A stretch of 32,025 bases of DNA from Gemmatimonadota bacterium (GTDB lineage Bacteria; Latescibacterota; UBA2968), in the NCBI GenBank assembly GCA_009838845.1, contig VXRD01000040.1, forward strand, positions 1 through 32,025, given 5' to 3'. The position numbers were made by a program, and so were the translations under genes. Each line of letters starts with the position of its first letter. The stretch's first letter is position 1. Below, piece after piece: positions 15,766 through 24,348 of this stretch. The notes under the pieces are model-generated. The model was not told the DNA's origin, did no database searches, and saw only the letters and a list, made by a program, of their open reading frames with translations.

Positions 15766-16584
15766 CTATTTTTCGGGCCACGGTCGAAACAAATTGCGCT
15801 GTTCTTTTGTATATCGCGCCAGTGTGTGCGATGTGATATGCTGGGGTTCATCCATGGTGGCGATATTTTGCGACATCATCCAGTAGGGACCATAGCCTAC
15901 GTGGATGGTTTTGCGGACTTGATCTGAGCGGTTGGTCAAGCCACCGTGCCGCAGGTGTTCTGTAAAAAAGATCGCGTCGCCCGCTTTGGCTTCCAATCCG
16001 ATCATTCCCGGTTCTACATCAGGGTCGTTGTCATAAGGGCAGAGCAAGGTGCTTTTGTGCGTGCCGGGGACGACGCAAAACGCGCCTTGTTCATTGGTGA
16101 CATCGTGTATAAAGTAAATCATGCGCACCATCATGCAGTCGATGCGATCACCACTGGTATAGCGGTATTTTTGATTTTCCGGTCTCGTGCCGCCGTGGCT
16201 GCGCGATGTATTGTTTTTGTACCGAATGCGGATCTCTGAATTGTTGATGGTGTAGCGACCGCGGATAACGGTTTGCACGTATGGCAATGTTTTTTCGTGG
16301 TTTACCAGGAGATCAAATGTTGAATCTGCATTCCAAAAGTCTTCTATGATCAGGGTTTTCCCCTCGGCACATGATCCCTGAACGTGGTAGCCTTTCTCCT
16401 TGTTGACGTGATATTCGGCTCCCCATGCACTGTGTTTTCGAGGCGGTAGAGCGACATTGGATAGGGCGTGTTCTTCCAATTTGTCAACGGCTTTGCGCAG
16501 GGTTTGCACTTCTGCATTCGTGAGCAGGTTTTTGATTGTGATATATCCCTGGCGGTCAAATTCGTATTGTTCGACTTCGTTCAT
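15766..16584 (-). CDS. PhyH-family oxygenase, apparent HxG variant (HGG)
   Basis: This PhyH-family protein of 272 residues is paralogous to the next gene downstream. The proximal motif is H130-G-G132 (SRSHGGTRPE), again without the usual aspartate two residues after the histidine. The distal ligand H213 (EHLRHGGLTN) and R224 are present, and the VVPGTHKS turn is at about 171-178. The fold and the 2-oxoglutarate site therefore look preserved while the iron site is altered. Alignment of the GGT triplet with the downstream paralogue puts the two histidines one residue apart, so which histidine binds iron is not certain. GGAAGGA lies before the ATG. It starts 14 bases after the HlyD-like gene. 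Confidence 0.88.
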   Translation of the reverse strand: MNEVEQYEFDRQGYITIKNLLTNAEVQTLRKAVDKLEEHALSNVALPPRKHSAWGAEYHVNKEKGYHVQGSCAEGKTLIIEDFWNADSTFDLLVNHEKTLPYVQTVIRGRYTINNSEIRIRYKNNTSRSHGGTRPENQKYRYTSGDRIDCMMVRMIYFIHDVTNEQGAFCVVPGTHKSTLLCPYDNDPDVEPGMIGLEAKAGDAIFFTEHLRHGGLTNRSDQVRKTIHVGYGPYWMMSQNIATMDEPQHITSHTLARYTKEQRNLFRPWPEK

Positions 16585-16598
16585 TGTGGTCCTTCCCG

Positions 16599-17927
16599 TT
16601 AGTTCTTCCGGAATAACAGCATTGCGATTCGTCTTTCTCCCACCACGACCTTCACAATTGCCTTGATATAGATGGGTTTTTTTAGCAATGCCAGTTCCCG
16701 GACTTTTGCCTTGAGCACCGGATGTGGATCGTCGATTCTGATCACGCCCTTAAAAGAACGCTTTGATTTTTCGGCATCGACCATCTGTCCGTTCTGGACC
16801 ATCTCGTTATTCTCTGGCTCATCGGCATCCATCTCGATAATCATACTCAGATCTGTGATTTCATTTACGGATAGGGGCAGTCCACCCGTGTCGAATTGCC
16901 GTTCCACAATGCGGTCTTGAAGCGTATTCTGGATTTCCTGTTGAATCTCGTTGGGAAAAGTGTGAATCCTGAATTCCGCGGTGTGGGTACCTTCGATGAC
17001 TGTGCCGGTTAGCGCTATCCGGTTTAATGGCTCGGCTTCGATCTTTTCTCCGGGATCGAGTGGCCCGGCATTTTGCACGTTTAATGTGCTGTGGAGATCT
17101 ATTTTTTTTACCTTGCCGAGTGCGAATACCGTGTCGTCTTCTATCGTGACGAGTTTGCCCGAAAAATACTCTTCCAATTGCTTGGTGACCTGACCATCCG
17201 AGATATCGTTGAATTGCGCAAATCCCGTGCTCCACCAATCCGGCAAATCGAGGTCTGTTCTCAGTATTTCGCCGTCTCCATAAGTTGTAATCAATTCAAT
17301 CTGAGCCGGTTGACCGACGCGTGCGAGCCTTTGTGCGGCACCTTTTAGACCTGCGGAAATTCGCAGATCGTCAAAATCCAGGATACGCGCGATTTCGTCT
17401 CCTTTCGGTACAACTGTTCCGACGACTTCCTTCTCGAACAGGATGACGCCGGCGTGCGTGGCTGTCAATGTTTCGCGCTGGGATAGCTCTTGTTCCCAGG
17501 CGGACGTCGCACTTCTCATTACGCCCTGAAGCTCCCGTTCCGATAGAGTTAGAGAAGATGATATTGCAAGACTGTCGAGTTCACCACTCAGTTCTTCTGC
17601 AACTTGTTTTGCGCGATAGCGGTTGACCTGGGATTTATCTCTGGAAATTTCAAATAGTGGCTGACCAATTGTTACGTCAGTTTTATTTTTTACCAGTGCT
17701 TCTATGACTATGGCATCCTCATCAGAAGATAGGACATATTCGTGCGGCTTGATCGGTTCGGCATTAGATAACACGAGGTCTTCTGTCTTCGTAAACCACA
17801 GAAAGGCGATGGCTGCGGCGACCGCAAAAACAAAGCCATATCCGAATATTTCCAGATATTTGACATACTTCGCGATAAATCTGCGGGTTCTCAAGTTCTG
17901 TGTTTTCGGTTTCTCTGTCGTTTGCAT
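16599..17927 (-). CDS. HlyD-like membrane fusion (adaptor) protein
   Basis: This 442-residue protein has one N-terminal membrane helix (about 27-45, GYGFVFAVAAAIAFLWF) after a basic cytoplasmic tail, with the remainder predicted outside the inner membrane. A lipoyl-like barrel-sandwich domain is split by a helical hairpin rich in E, L and S (about 95-150). Its second half contains GVILFEKEVVGTVVPKGDEIARI, followed by barrel domains. This is the layout of adaptors that link an inner-membrane transporter to an outer-membrane channel, although overall similarity to classical HlyD is weak by eye. It lies 30 bases after an ABC exporter gene in the same transcript, so it probably serves that exporter. 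No outer-membrane TolC-like gene is in the window. Confidence 0.75.
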   Translation of the reverse strand: MQTTEKPKTQNLRTRRFIAKYVKYLEIFGYGFVFAVAAAIAFLWFTKTEDLVLSNAEPIKPHEYVLSSDEDAIVIEALVKNKTDVTIGQPLFEISRDKSQVNRYRAKQVAEELSGELDSLAISSSLTLSERELQGVMRSATSAWEQELSQRETLTATHAGVILFEKEVVGTVVPKGDEIARILDFDDLRISAGLKGAAQRLARVGQPAQIELITTYGDGEILRTDLDLPDWWSTGFAQFNDISDGQVTKQLEEYFSGKLVTIEDDTVFALGKVKKIDLHSTLNVQNAGPLDPGEKIEAEPLNRIALTGTVIEGTHTAEFRIHTFPNEIQQEIQNTLQDRIVERQFDTGGLPLSVNEITDLSMIIEMDADEPENNEMVQNGQMVDAEKSKRSFKGVIRIDDPHPVLKAKVRELALLKKPIYIKAIVKVVVGERRIAMLLFRKN

Positions 17928-17957
17928 TTTTTTACCTGTGGTTATGAGAAGATCGCG

Positions 17958-19754
17958 TTACCCAACTTGTCTGGTATCATCCAGGCCGAGGTATCGCCGG
18001 TACATCTCTGCGTACTCGCCTCCATTGCGAATCAGTTCTGCGTGTATCCCTTGTTCGAGGATCTGACCGTCGCCGAGAACGATGATCAGGTCGGCATTTG
18101 CCACTGTTGTGAGTCTGTGAGAGACTATGAATGTGGTGCGTCCTTCTGCCACGCGGTCCAGGCTTTGTAAAAATCGCTGTTCTGTGGCGCTGTCCAGGGA
18201 TGATGTGGGCTCGTCCAGAATGAGAATTTTGGGATCGCGAACCATGGCCCGGGCAATCCCGATCCGCTGTTTCTGACCCCCTGAGATTCGCGTGCCTTCT
18301 CGAAGGTCGGTGTCATATCCGTTGCGTTGGGATGAGGCAAATGCGTCTATGTCCGCCAGTTGGGCGGCTCTGACCACCTCATCGTCAGATGCATGGGGCT
18401 GACCGAATAGGATATTTTCTTTGATTGTTCCGTTGAACAAATGCGTTTCCTGTAAAACCAGACCAACCTGGTCCTGATAGGTGCTCGATTTTACTTCTCT
18501 GAGGTCCTGGCCATCTACTATTACCCTGCCCGAATCCGGGTCGTATAGCCGGAGAAGCAGGTTCGCTACCGTGGTTTTGCCCGATCCACTGTGTCCCACC
18601 AGGGCGATTTTTTGACCTGCCTGAACGGTGAAGCTCAGGTTGCGCAGGATCGGTGTGCCATCCTCGTAAGAAAAGGAAACATTGTCAAAGACGACATCGC
18701 CCCTGACAGGTGGCATTGCCGGTGCATTGGGACGGTCTGTAACAGCGGGAACCTGATCCAGTGTTTCGAGAATGCGCTCGGCGGGAACCATTGCAATGCG
18801 AACTTGCTGAAAATACCGAATCAGGACTTGAATGGGATTGGACAGGCGATTCGTATAGGAGAAAATGGGGAAGACAGACCCATAGGAGAGGTTGCCTAAA
18901 ATAACTTCTCTGAGAAAGTACAGTCTTATCAGTCGATTTTTTAAATAGGGAAGCAGGCCGTTATTGCGCGCGAGTTCTCCTTCGATGACACGCATATAAA
19001 ACAGGCGCATCGCGGCGCGATATCCTTCGATGGTGAGATTGAGATATCGCTTTACTTCGTGCCGACGCCGACCAAATGTCTGTACGACAGCTGCCCCGGC
19101 AACGCCTTCTTGAAGCCCGGCGTCGCGCGCCTGCCATCTCTCTCTTACGCGGCGATCGAATCTGCGCTGTATGGTCGCGATCTTCTGGGCGACCATTCCA
19201 TAAGGGATTGAGTAAATCAGAATGACCAGCGAGACTCGCCAGTCCAACCAGGTGGTGAAGATGAGTATGAGTATGAACTCATAGACCGCACGCAATGTCG
19301 CTGGCAAGATGTCCGTAATCATGCGCATTACGGCCCCCGTATCTGCGCTGGCGCGATACATGTGCTCGCCAATACCACGACTCTCGTAGAAGGTCATGGA
19401 GAGACGCTGGAGGTGGGTGAAGAAGTGGGTTTTGAGGGCTAAGCTCACGCGTAGATCTACGTAGTGATTGAGTATGGTCGTCATGGTACCGACCAATCTC
19501 TGAATCAGAACAAGCACGACATAGGCGACAAAGATACTGTAGAACAGGTTCCAATCTTGATTTGGAAATGCATCATCGATGAGAAACTTGCTCAGCCACG
19601 GATTCACAACCCGAAACGTGCTGACGACAATCGTGCCCATTACGACGAGCAGTGCCTTATCCCAGACGGGAATCATTAGCCTGAGAAAACGCAGAAAGAC
19701 TCTTATGAGTGACTGTTTTACCCCCTTGCGGGGAGGAGGAAAATAGTTGAACAT
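17958..19754 (-). CDS. ABC exporter half-transporter (fused membrane and ATPase domains)
   Basis: This type IV ABC exporter half of 598 residues has six transmembrane helices (about 30-330) followed by an ATPase domain. Walker A is G387-HSGSGKT, the signature motif is SGGQKQR from 491, Walker B is ILILDE (510-515) and the switch histidine is H546. All are intact, so it can hydrolyse ATP. The membrane domain keeps the RGIGEHMYRASADT segment found also in the second ABC gene at 22410-24263, so the two are paralogues and probably form a heterodimer. The ribosome-binding site is weak. It is the first gene of the operon that continues with the HlyD-like adaptor, three PhyH genes and a sulfatase. 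Confidence 0.92.
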   Translation of the reverse strand: MFNYFPPPRKGVKQSLIRVFLRFLRLMIPVWDKALLVVMGTIVVSTFRVVNPWLSKFLIDDAFPNQDWNLFYSIFVAYVVLVLIQRLVGTMTTILNHYVDLRVSLALKTHFFTHLQRLSMTFYESRGIGEHMYRASADTGAVMRMITDILPATLRAVYEFILILIFTTWLDWRVSLVILIYSIPYGMVAQKIATIQRRFDRRVRERWQARDAGLQEGVAGAAVVQTFGRRRHEVKRYLNLTIEGYRAAMRLFYMRVIEGELARNNGLLPYLKNRLIRLYFLREVILGNLSYGSVFPIFSYTNRLSNPIQVLIRYFQQVRIAMVPAERILETLDQVPAVTDRPNAPAMPPVRGDVVFDNVSFSYEDGTPILRNLSFTVQAGQKIALVGHSGSGKTTVANLLLRLYDPDSGRVIVDGQDLREVKSSTYQDQVGLVLQETHLFNGTIKENILFGQPHASDDEVVRAAQLADIDAFASSQRNGYDTDLREGTRISGGQKQRIGIARAMVRDPKILILDEPTSSLDSATEQRFLQSLDRVAEGRTTFIVSHRLTTVANADLIIVLGDGQILEQGIHAELIRNGGEYAEMYRRYLGLDDTRQVG

Positions 19755-19808
19755 TATCTGGTCTTACCTGTTCAATATACGCGCGTGGACTGCTCTCAAA
19801 GATACCAC

Positions 19809-19837
19809 AATTAGGCGAAGATATGTTTGAATGTCAA
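19809..19837 (-). promoter_or_regulatory. Promoter-like element upstream of the six-gene operon
   Basis: A TTGACA box lies 17 bases from a weak -10 box CTAATT, about 55 bases before the ABC gene start. The interval and both boxes are closely repeated at 31063-31091 upstream of the SDR gene, including an invariant ATATCTTCGCCTAATT stretch between and across the boxes. Confidence 0.5.
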
Positions 19838-19954
19838 TTGGATTTTCGGGTTTGTGGGAGAACAGAAAACAATTGCGTCTGGCAGAAAATCCACTTTTTT
19901 ATACAATAGTCTATATGTTGTGGCACATTTATTGCATCTGCAGGAGCCTGCTTC

Positions 19955-22405
19955 ATGTTTAATCTGATCGGAAATTACGCCAAAATTGCTATCAGGAATT
20001 TGATGCGGAACAAAGTGTATTCCGCGCTCAATATCCTCGGTTTGGGCATCGCCATGTCCTGCTGCCTTTTAATCGTGTTGTTTTTACAACGCGAACTGCA
20101 ATACGATCACAGATATGAAAAGGGGGATCGCATTTACAAGGTTGTGCGAGAAATAAATATCCAGGGCGGATCGCGCAATTTTTCCTGGGGTACGTCGGGA
20201 TCTTTGGCCCCCGCGTTGCAACGCGATTTCCCCGAAGTGGAGTCAGCTATTCGAATATGGCCCTGGAATGTGAAGGTCGAACGCGAGAATATTTTGTTTC
20301 CCACACGGCTCAATCGCGTTGACAAACACGTATTTGACGTGTTTGAAGCCGAATTTGTTCAGGGCAGCGCACAGACGGCTTTTGAAGATCCAACGAGTAT
20401 TGTGATTACCGAGCGCATGGCGAATGTTATCTACGGCGAGGAAAACCCGATGGGCAGGGTGCTCACCGTTGTCAATTCGATTTTTGGAGGCGATTATATT
20501 GTGCGGGGTGTGTTGAAAGATCGCTTCGAACCCACGACAATCCCGTTTAATATGTTCATATCGAGAGACCCCAATGCCCAATGGAGTAACAAATTGCACA
20601 GATGGGATCCGGCTGCGGGTTTTCGACCGGTACAAACCTATATTTTGCTTCAAGAAGGTGTTTCTCCCAAAACACTGGAGCAAAAATTTCCAGATTTTAT
20701 AACGCGCTATATGGGCGCAGAAATCCAAAAATACAATGCGTATCATCTTCAACCCCTGCATCGGGTCTATTTGCATTCGCGCGCAGATTACGACATCCAG
20801 AGCTTCGGCGATATCGATCAACTCTATACGATGTGTGTGATTGCTGCATTTATTCTGATCATTGCCTGCGTGAACTTTATGAATCTGGCGACAGCCCAAT
20901 CAGTCCGGCGCGCAAGAGAGGTGGGCTTGCGAAAAGTGGTCGGTGCCAGTCGCGGGCAGTTGATCCAGCAATTTCTGGGAGAGTCCCTGATTGTCGCCTG
21001 TCTCGCGTCGTTGCTGGCACTTATTGTTGCGCACGCGGCACTGCCCGTGTTTAATGATTTGATCCAGCAAAATCTGGTATTAGATCTCAGGGCATATATG
21101 ACTTTGATCCCGGCGTTGATCGGCGTGGTACTGGTATCCGGGATACTCGCCGGAGGTTATCCCGCCTTTGTTTTATCTGCCTGGCAACCGATTGATACAT
21201 TGAAGAGCCAGGTTCAATCCAGATCGGGTGGTTCGTGGTTCTGGAAGGGTCTGGTGATATTCCAATTTTCAATTTCGATTTTTTTGATCGTAGGGACGCT
21301 GGTCGTGCGCAACCAGATCTCTTATATGCTGGATCGGGATCTGGGGGTTGATACAGAACATCTGGTCATGTTACCCATTTTTATTTCGAGCCGGGAGGCG
21401 CATTTTGTTCACGCCAACCGCCTGTCGTCGCGATACAGTACTGTGAAGCAGTCGTTTTTGAGGCATCCCAATGTCGTTGGGGCAACAGCATCTCAGTATC
21501 GCGCCTTTCCCAGCGGGGGTGGCTCGCGGAGCAAGCCCATTCGCCCAGAGGATTTGCCGGGAGATGACTGGTGGATTCTGATCAACGAGGTCGATCAGGA
21601 CTTTGTAAAAACAATGGGTATCGAGCTGGTTGCTGGCAAAAACTTCACCCCGGGCAAGGGCAATCCCCTCAGGGGATGGACGCGCGAATTTCTGATCAAT
21701 GAGTCGGCAGCCAAATTATTTGGCTGGGATAATCCCATCGGCAAACAAATTCAGAAGCTGGATGGGGGCGGCGGCACGGGTACTGTTGTGGGCGTGTTTA
21801 AGGATTACCATTTTGATTCCTTAAAAGAAAAAATCGCGCCCCTCGCATTTGTCAAGTGGGCCAGGCTATATGCGTATTTAACGCTTAAAATAAAGGGCGG
21901 ACAGTTTGTAGAGACGATGGATTTTTTGGAAGAGGAATGGTATAAGTTCGTGCCCAACGAAGCGTTTAACCCCATTTTTATGGACGATGGATTAGCATCT
22001 GCGTACCGCAATGAACTTCGCCTGAGAAGAATTGCTGGCATTTCTTCATTGCTGGCGATCGTGGTGTGCTGTTTGGGTCTGTTCGGTTTGGCCGCTATCT
22101 CTGCCCAACGGCGCACAAAGGAGATTGGTGTGCGCAAGGTGCTCGGTGCGTCTGGCGGACAAATTGTGACGATGTTTTCAGCCGAATTTGTCAAGCTGGT
22201 CGCGTTTGCCAGTCTTATTGCCTGGCCTCTGGCTTATTATATGCTCAATGACTGGTTAGCCGATTTTGCCTATCGCATCGGTCTGGATATCTCGGTATTT
22301 GTATTGAGCAGTGTACTGGCTATTGCCATTGCCCTGATCACTGTGAGTTACCAGGCCTGGAAAGCGGCGCAGACCAATCCGATTGAGGCGCTTAAGTACG
22401 AATAG
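19955..22405 (+). CDS. FtsX/MacB-type ABC permease, no linked ATPase
   Basis: This 816-residue inner-membrane protein has the double MacB/FtsX architecture: a first helix (about 22-45), a large periplasmic MacB-like core domain, an FtsX block of three to four helices starting near 285, a second periplasmic domain, and a final three-helix FtsX block near 690-800. The cytoplasmic coupling sequences are typical: REVGLRKVVGASRGQ and KEIGVRKVLGASGGQ. Such permeases move lipids, peptides or drugs, or transmit force, with a separate LolD/MacB-like ATPase. None is encoded in this window. AGGAG precedes the ATG. It lies head to head with the ABC gene at 17958-19754 and ends four bases from the convergent ABC gene at 22410. 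Confidence 0.92.
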   Translation: MFNLIGNYAKIAIRNLMRNKVYSALNILGLGIAMSCCLLIVLFLQRELQYDHRYEKGDRIYKVVREINIQGGSRNFSWGTSGSLAPALQRDFPEVESAIRIWPWNVKVERENILFPTRLNRVDKHVFDVFEAEFVQGSAQTAFEDPTSIVITERMANVIYGEENPMGRVLTVVNSIFGGDYIVRGVLKDRFEPTTIPFNMFISRDPNAQWSNKLHRWDPAAGFRPVQTYILLQEGVSPKTLEQKFPDFITRYMGAEIQKYNAYHLQPLHRVYLHSRADYDIQSFGDIDQLYTMCVIAAFILIIACVNFMNLATAQSVRRAREVGLRKVVGASRGQLIQQFLGESLIVACLASLLALIVAHAALPVFNDLIQQNLVLDLRAYMTLIPALIGVVLVSGILAGGYPAFVLSAWQPIDTLKSQVQSRSGGSWFWKGLVIFQFSISIFLIVGTLVVRNQISYMLDRDLGVDTEHLVMLPIFISSREAHFVHANRLSSRYSTVKQSFLRHPNVVGATASQYRAFPSGGGSRSKPIRPEDLPGDDWWILINEVDQDFVKTMGIELVAGKNFTPGKGNPLRGWTREFLINESAAKLFGWDNPIGKQIQKLDGGGGTGTVVGVFKDYHFDSLKEKIAPLAFVKWARLYAYLTLKIKGGQFVETMDFLEEEWYKFVPNEAFNPIFMDDGLASAYRNELRLRRIAGISSLLAIVVCCLGLFGLAAISAQRRTKEIGVRKVLGASGGQIVTMFSAEFVKLVAFASLIAWPLAYYMLNDWLADFAYRIGLDISVFVLSSVLAIAIALITVSYQAWKAAQTNPIEALKYE

Positions 22406-22409
22406 GGTC

Positions 22410-24263
22410 TCAATCGGCTGCATCGACGTCTGTGCCCAACTGCATCTGCTCATCCCATATTCTGCGGTAGAGACCGTTTGCTGATAGCAAGTCGTCGTGT
22501 GTGCCATTTTCGACGATTCTGCCCTGATCCAAAACGTAGATTCGGTCTGCTTTTTGAACGGTCATGAGTCTGTGAGAAACCATCACGGTGGTTCGCCCCT
22601 CCGATACGTTCCAGATCGTGTCCATGACGTGTTCTTCCGATCGAGAATCCAGGTTCGAGGTCGCTTCATCCAGAATGAAAACCGCGGGATCTCTGATCAG
22701 GGCGCGGGCAATGCCTATTCTTTGCTTTTGTCCGCCGGATAATCTCGTTCCCTCTCCAAGATCTCTTTCAAATCCCTCCGGGTGGGCGATGACGGCATCG
22801 TAAAGCGCGGCCATGCGGGCTGCTTCTTCTACGTCTGCGTCCGAAGCCTTTAGATTTCCATACCGGATATTCTCGCGGATAGTTCCGGAAAATAAAAAGG
22901 TGTCTTGAAGCACAACGCCGAGTTGATTGCGGTAGCTCAAGAGTCGGACATCTTTCAGGTCGTGTCCATCTACGAGAACCGATCCGGTGGTGGGATCGTA
23001 AAGCCTCAAGATGAGGTATAGCATTGAGGTCTTGCCCGATCCACTCGGTCCCACGAATGCGACGCGCTCTCCAGGACGGATTGTGATGTTGATATTTTCC
23101 AGCACGGGCTGTCCCGATTCGTATTCAAATCCCACGTTTCTGAATTCGATTGTGCCGCTGAGGGACGGTATGGTGCTCGCATCGGGCGCATCGCTTATCT
23201 CGGGTTGAACGTCAAGGGTTTGCAGGACGCGTTCGGCCTGGACGAGTTGAAGGCGAATGCTCTGGATCAGCCTGATCATTCTCTCCATCGGGCCTTCAAA
23301 TTGCCGGGCGAGGAAAAACACAACACTGAATTCTCCGATGCTCAACTCCCCGGTCATGGTGTGGTAACCTACGTAGAGCCACAACACTTTTTCAACGCCT
23401 TCAGAGAGAAACCACAGAACGCCCTGGTGCGTAAAGATATGTAGAACGCGGTACTTGATCCAATATCTGCGGTTCTCGATAAAAGTTGATGCATATCGGC
23501 GGGCAGACCAGCGCATGCGGCCGAAACCTTTGACGGTCTTGGTCGCGGCTATACCGTCTCTCAAGATCGTCCTCAGGTACTGTGCCTGCATTCTCATGTC
23601 CCATCGGACTCTCTGAAGGCGCGTGTAGAAGTAGTGGGATAGGGCTGTGTAGGGAAAGGAGTAGAGAAAAATCAGCACTGTGAGATAGGGATCGACCAGA
23701 CTGAGGATGATGCCCGTCCAGATAATCCGGTAGGCTATGGTGATCGCATTGGGAACATCGTCGGTGATCATGGTGATCAGGCCACCTCCGACGTCAGCAG
23801 TGCTGCGATACATGTGTTCGCCGATGGGCCGACTCTGAAGAAAGCCCAGGGAAAGTTTGTGGAGGTGGTCGTAGAAGATCGTGCGCAGGTGGATGGTGAC
23901 TTTCATGTCGATATACCACCCGAGGATACGCCGTGTTATTTGAGAGACATTCGAGATGATCCACATCAGGAATTGGATACCAAAGACAAAAAAGAAAAGC
24001 TGCAAGCGGCGATCTACTGGCAGGTCGATGTTCAGAATGACTTCATCGACCTGATATCGATTCAAAAAGACGCCTATCTCACGGAGCGGAACGCCTACCA
24101 TGATGAATAGCATCCCGAGGATGACTTTCGTCTTGTGGGGATACAGGTACTTGAAAAATCGCCAGAAGGTTTCCCATTCGCGGTTTGCCCGTTCCTGTTC
24201 TGGAGACCAGGCCGGACCTCGCCACACTTCGGGCTTTCTCTGTCGGATGTCGAGAATTCTCAT
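22410..24263 (-). CDS. ABC exporter half-transporter, probable partner of the 17958-19754 protein
   Basis: This second ABC exporter half of about 617 residues has a long charged N-terminal tail (about 30 residues) before six membrane helices and an ATPase domain. Walker A is GPSGSGKT near residue 400, the signature is LSGGQKQR, Walker B is VFILDE and the switch region is VSHRL. All catalytic residues are present. The RPIGEHMYRSTADV segment matches the other half-transporter. Two ATG codons are possible; GAGG overlaps the first and is six bases before the second, so I use 24263. The N-terminal ~30 codons and 20 bases upstream are duplicated at 26330-26439. The gap to the DUF6785-like gene upstream is about 85 bases. 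Confidence 0.92.
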   Translation of the reverse strand: MRILDIRQRKPEVWRGPAWSPEQERANREWETFWRFFKYLYPHKTKVILGMLFIMVGVPLREIGVFLNRYQVDEVILNIDLPVDRRLQLFFFVFGIQFLMWIISNVSQITRRILGWYIDMKVTIHLRTIFYDHLHKLSLGFLQSRPIGEHMYRSTADVGGGLITMITDDVPNAITIAYRIIWTGIILSLVDPYLTVLIFLYSFPYTALSHYFYTRLQRVRWDMRMQAQYLRTILRDGIAATKTVKGFGRMRWSARRYASTFIENRRYWIKYRVLHIFTHQGVLWFLSEGVEKVLWLYVGYHTMTGELSIGEFSVVFFLARQFEGPMERMIRLIQSIRLQLVQAERVLQTLDVQPEISDAPDASTIPSLSGTIEFRNVGFEYESGQPVLENINITIRPGERVAFVGPSGSGKTSMLYLILRLYDPTTGSVLVDGHDLKDVRLLSYRNQLGVVLQDTFLFSGTIRENIRYGNLKASDADVEEAARMAALYDAVIAHPEGFERDLGEGTRLSGGQKQRIGIARALIRDPAVFILDEATSNLDSRSEEHVMDTIWNVSEGRTTVMVSHRLMTVQKADRIYVLDQGRIVENGTHDDLLSANGLYRRIWDEQMQLGTDVDAAD

Positions 24264-24290
24264 TGCCATCCTCAGGTCTTATGAGACCTT
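24181..24290 (-). repeat. Direct repeat copy A (start of ABC gene)
   Basis: About 110 bases match copy B at 26330-26439 in the same orientation, with nine differences by eye and a run of 58 identical bases (24230-24287). This copy covers the first ~30 codons of the ABC gene, its start and about 20 upstream bases, including the palindrome AGGTCT-TATG-AGACCT. Confidence 0.9.
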
Positions 24291-24348
24291 CATAAAATCA
24301 ACATTGACGCGTAAATTTATGAATATTCCGAATAATTCGCTACCTAAT

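Noticed and set aside
19921-19937. Sigma-54-like element TGGCACATTTATTGCA upstream of the FtsX-type gene
   Set aside because: The boxes match well (GG and GC ten bases apart), but the predicted transcript start would be about 19947, after the AGGAG ribosome-binding site at 19942-19946. That makes it an unlikely promoter for this gene.
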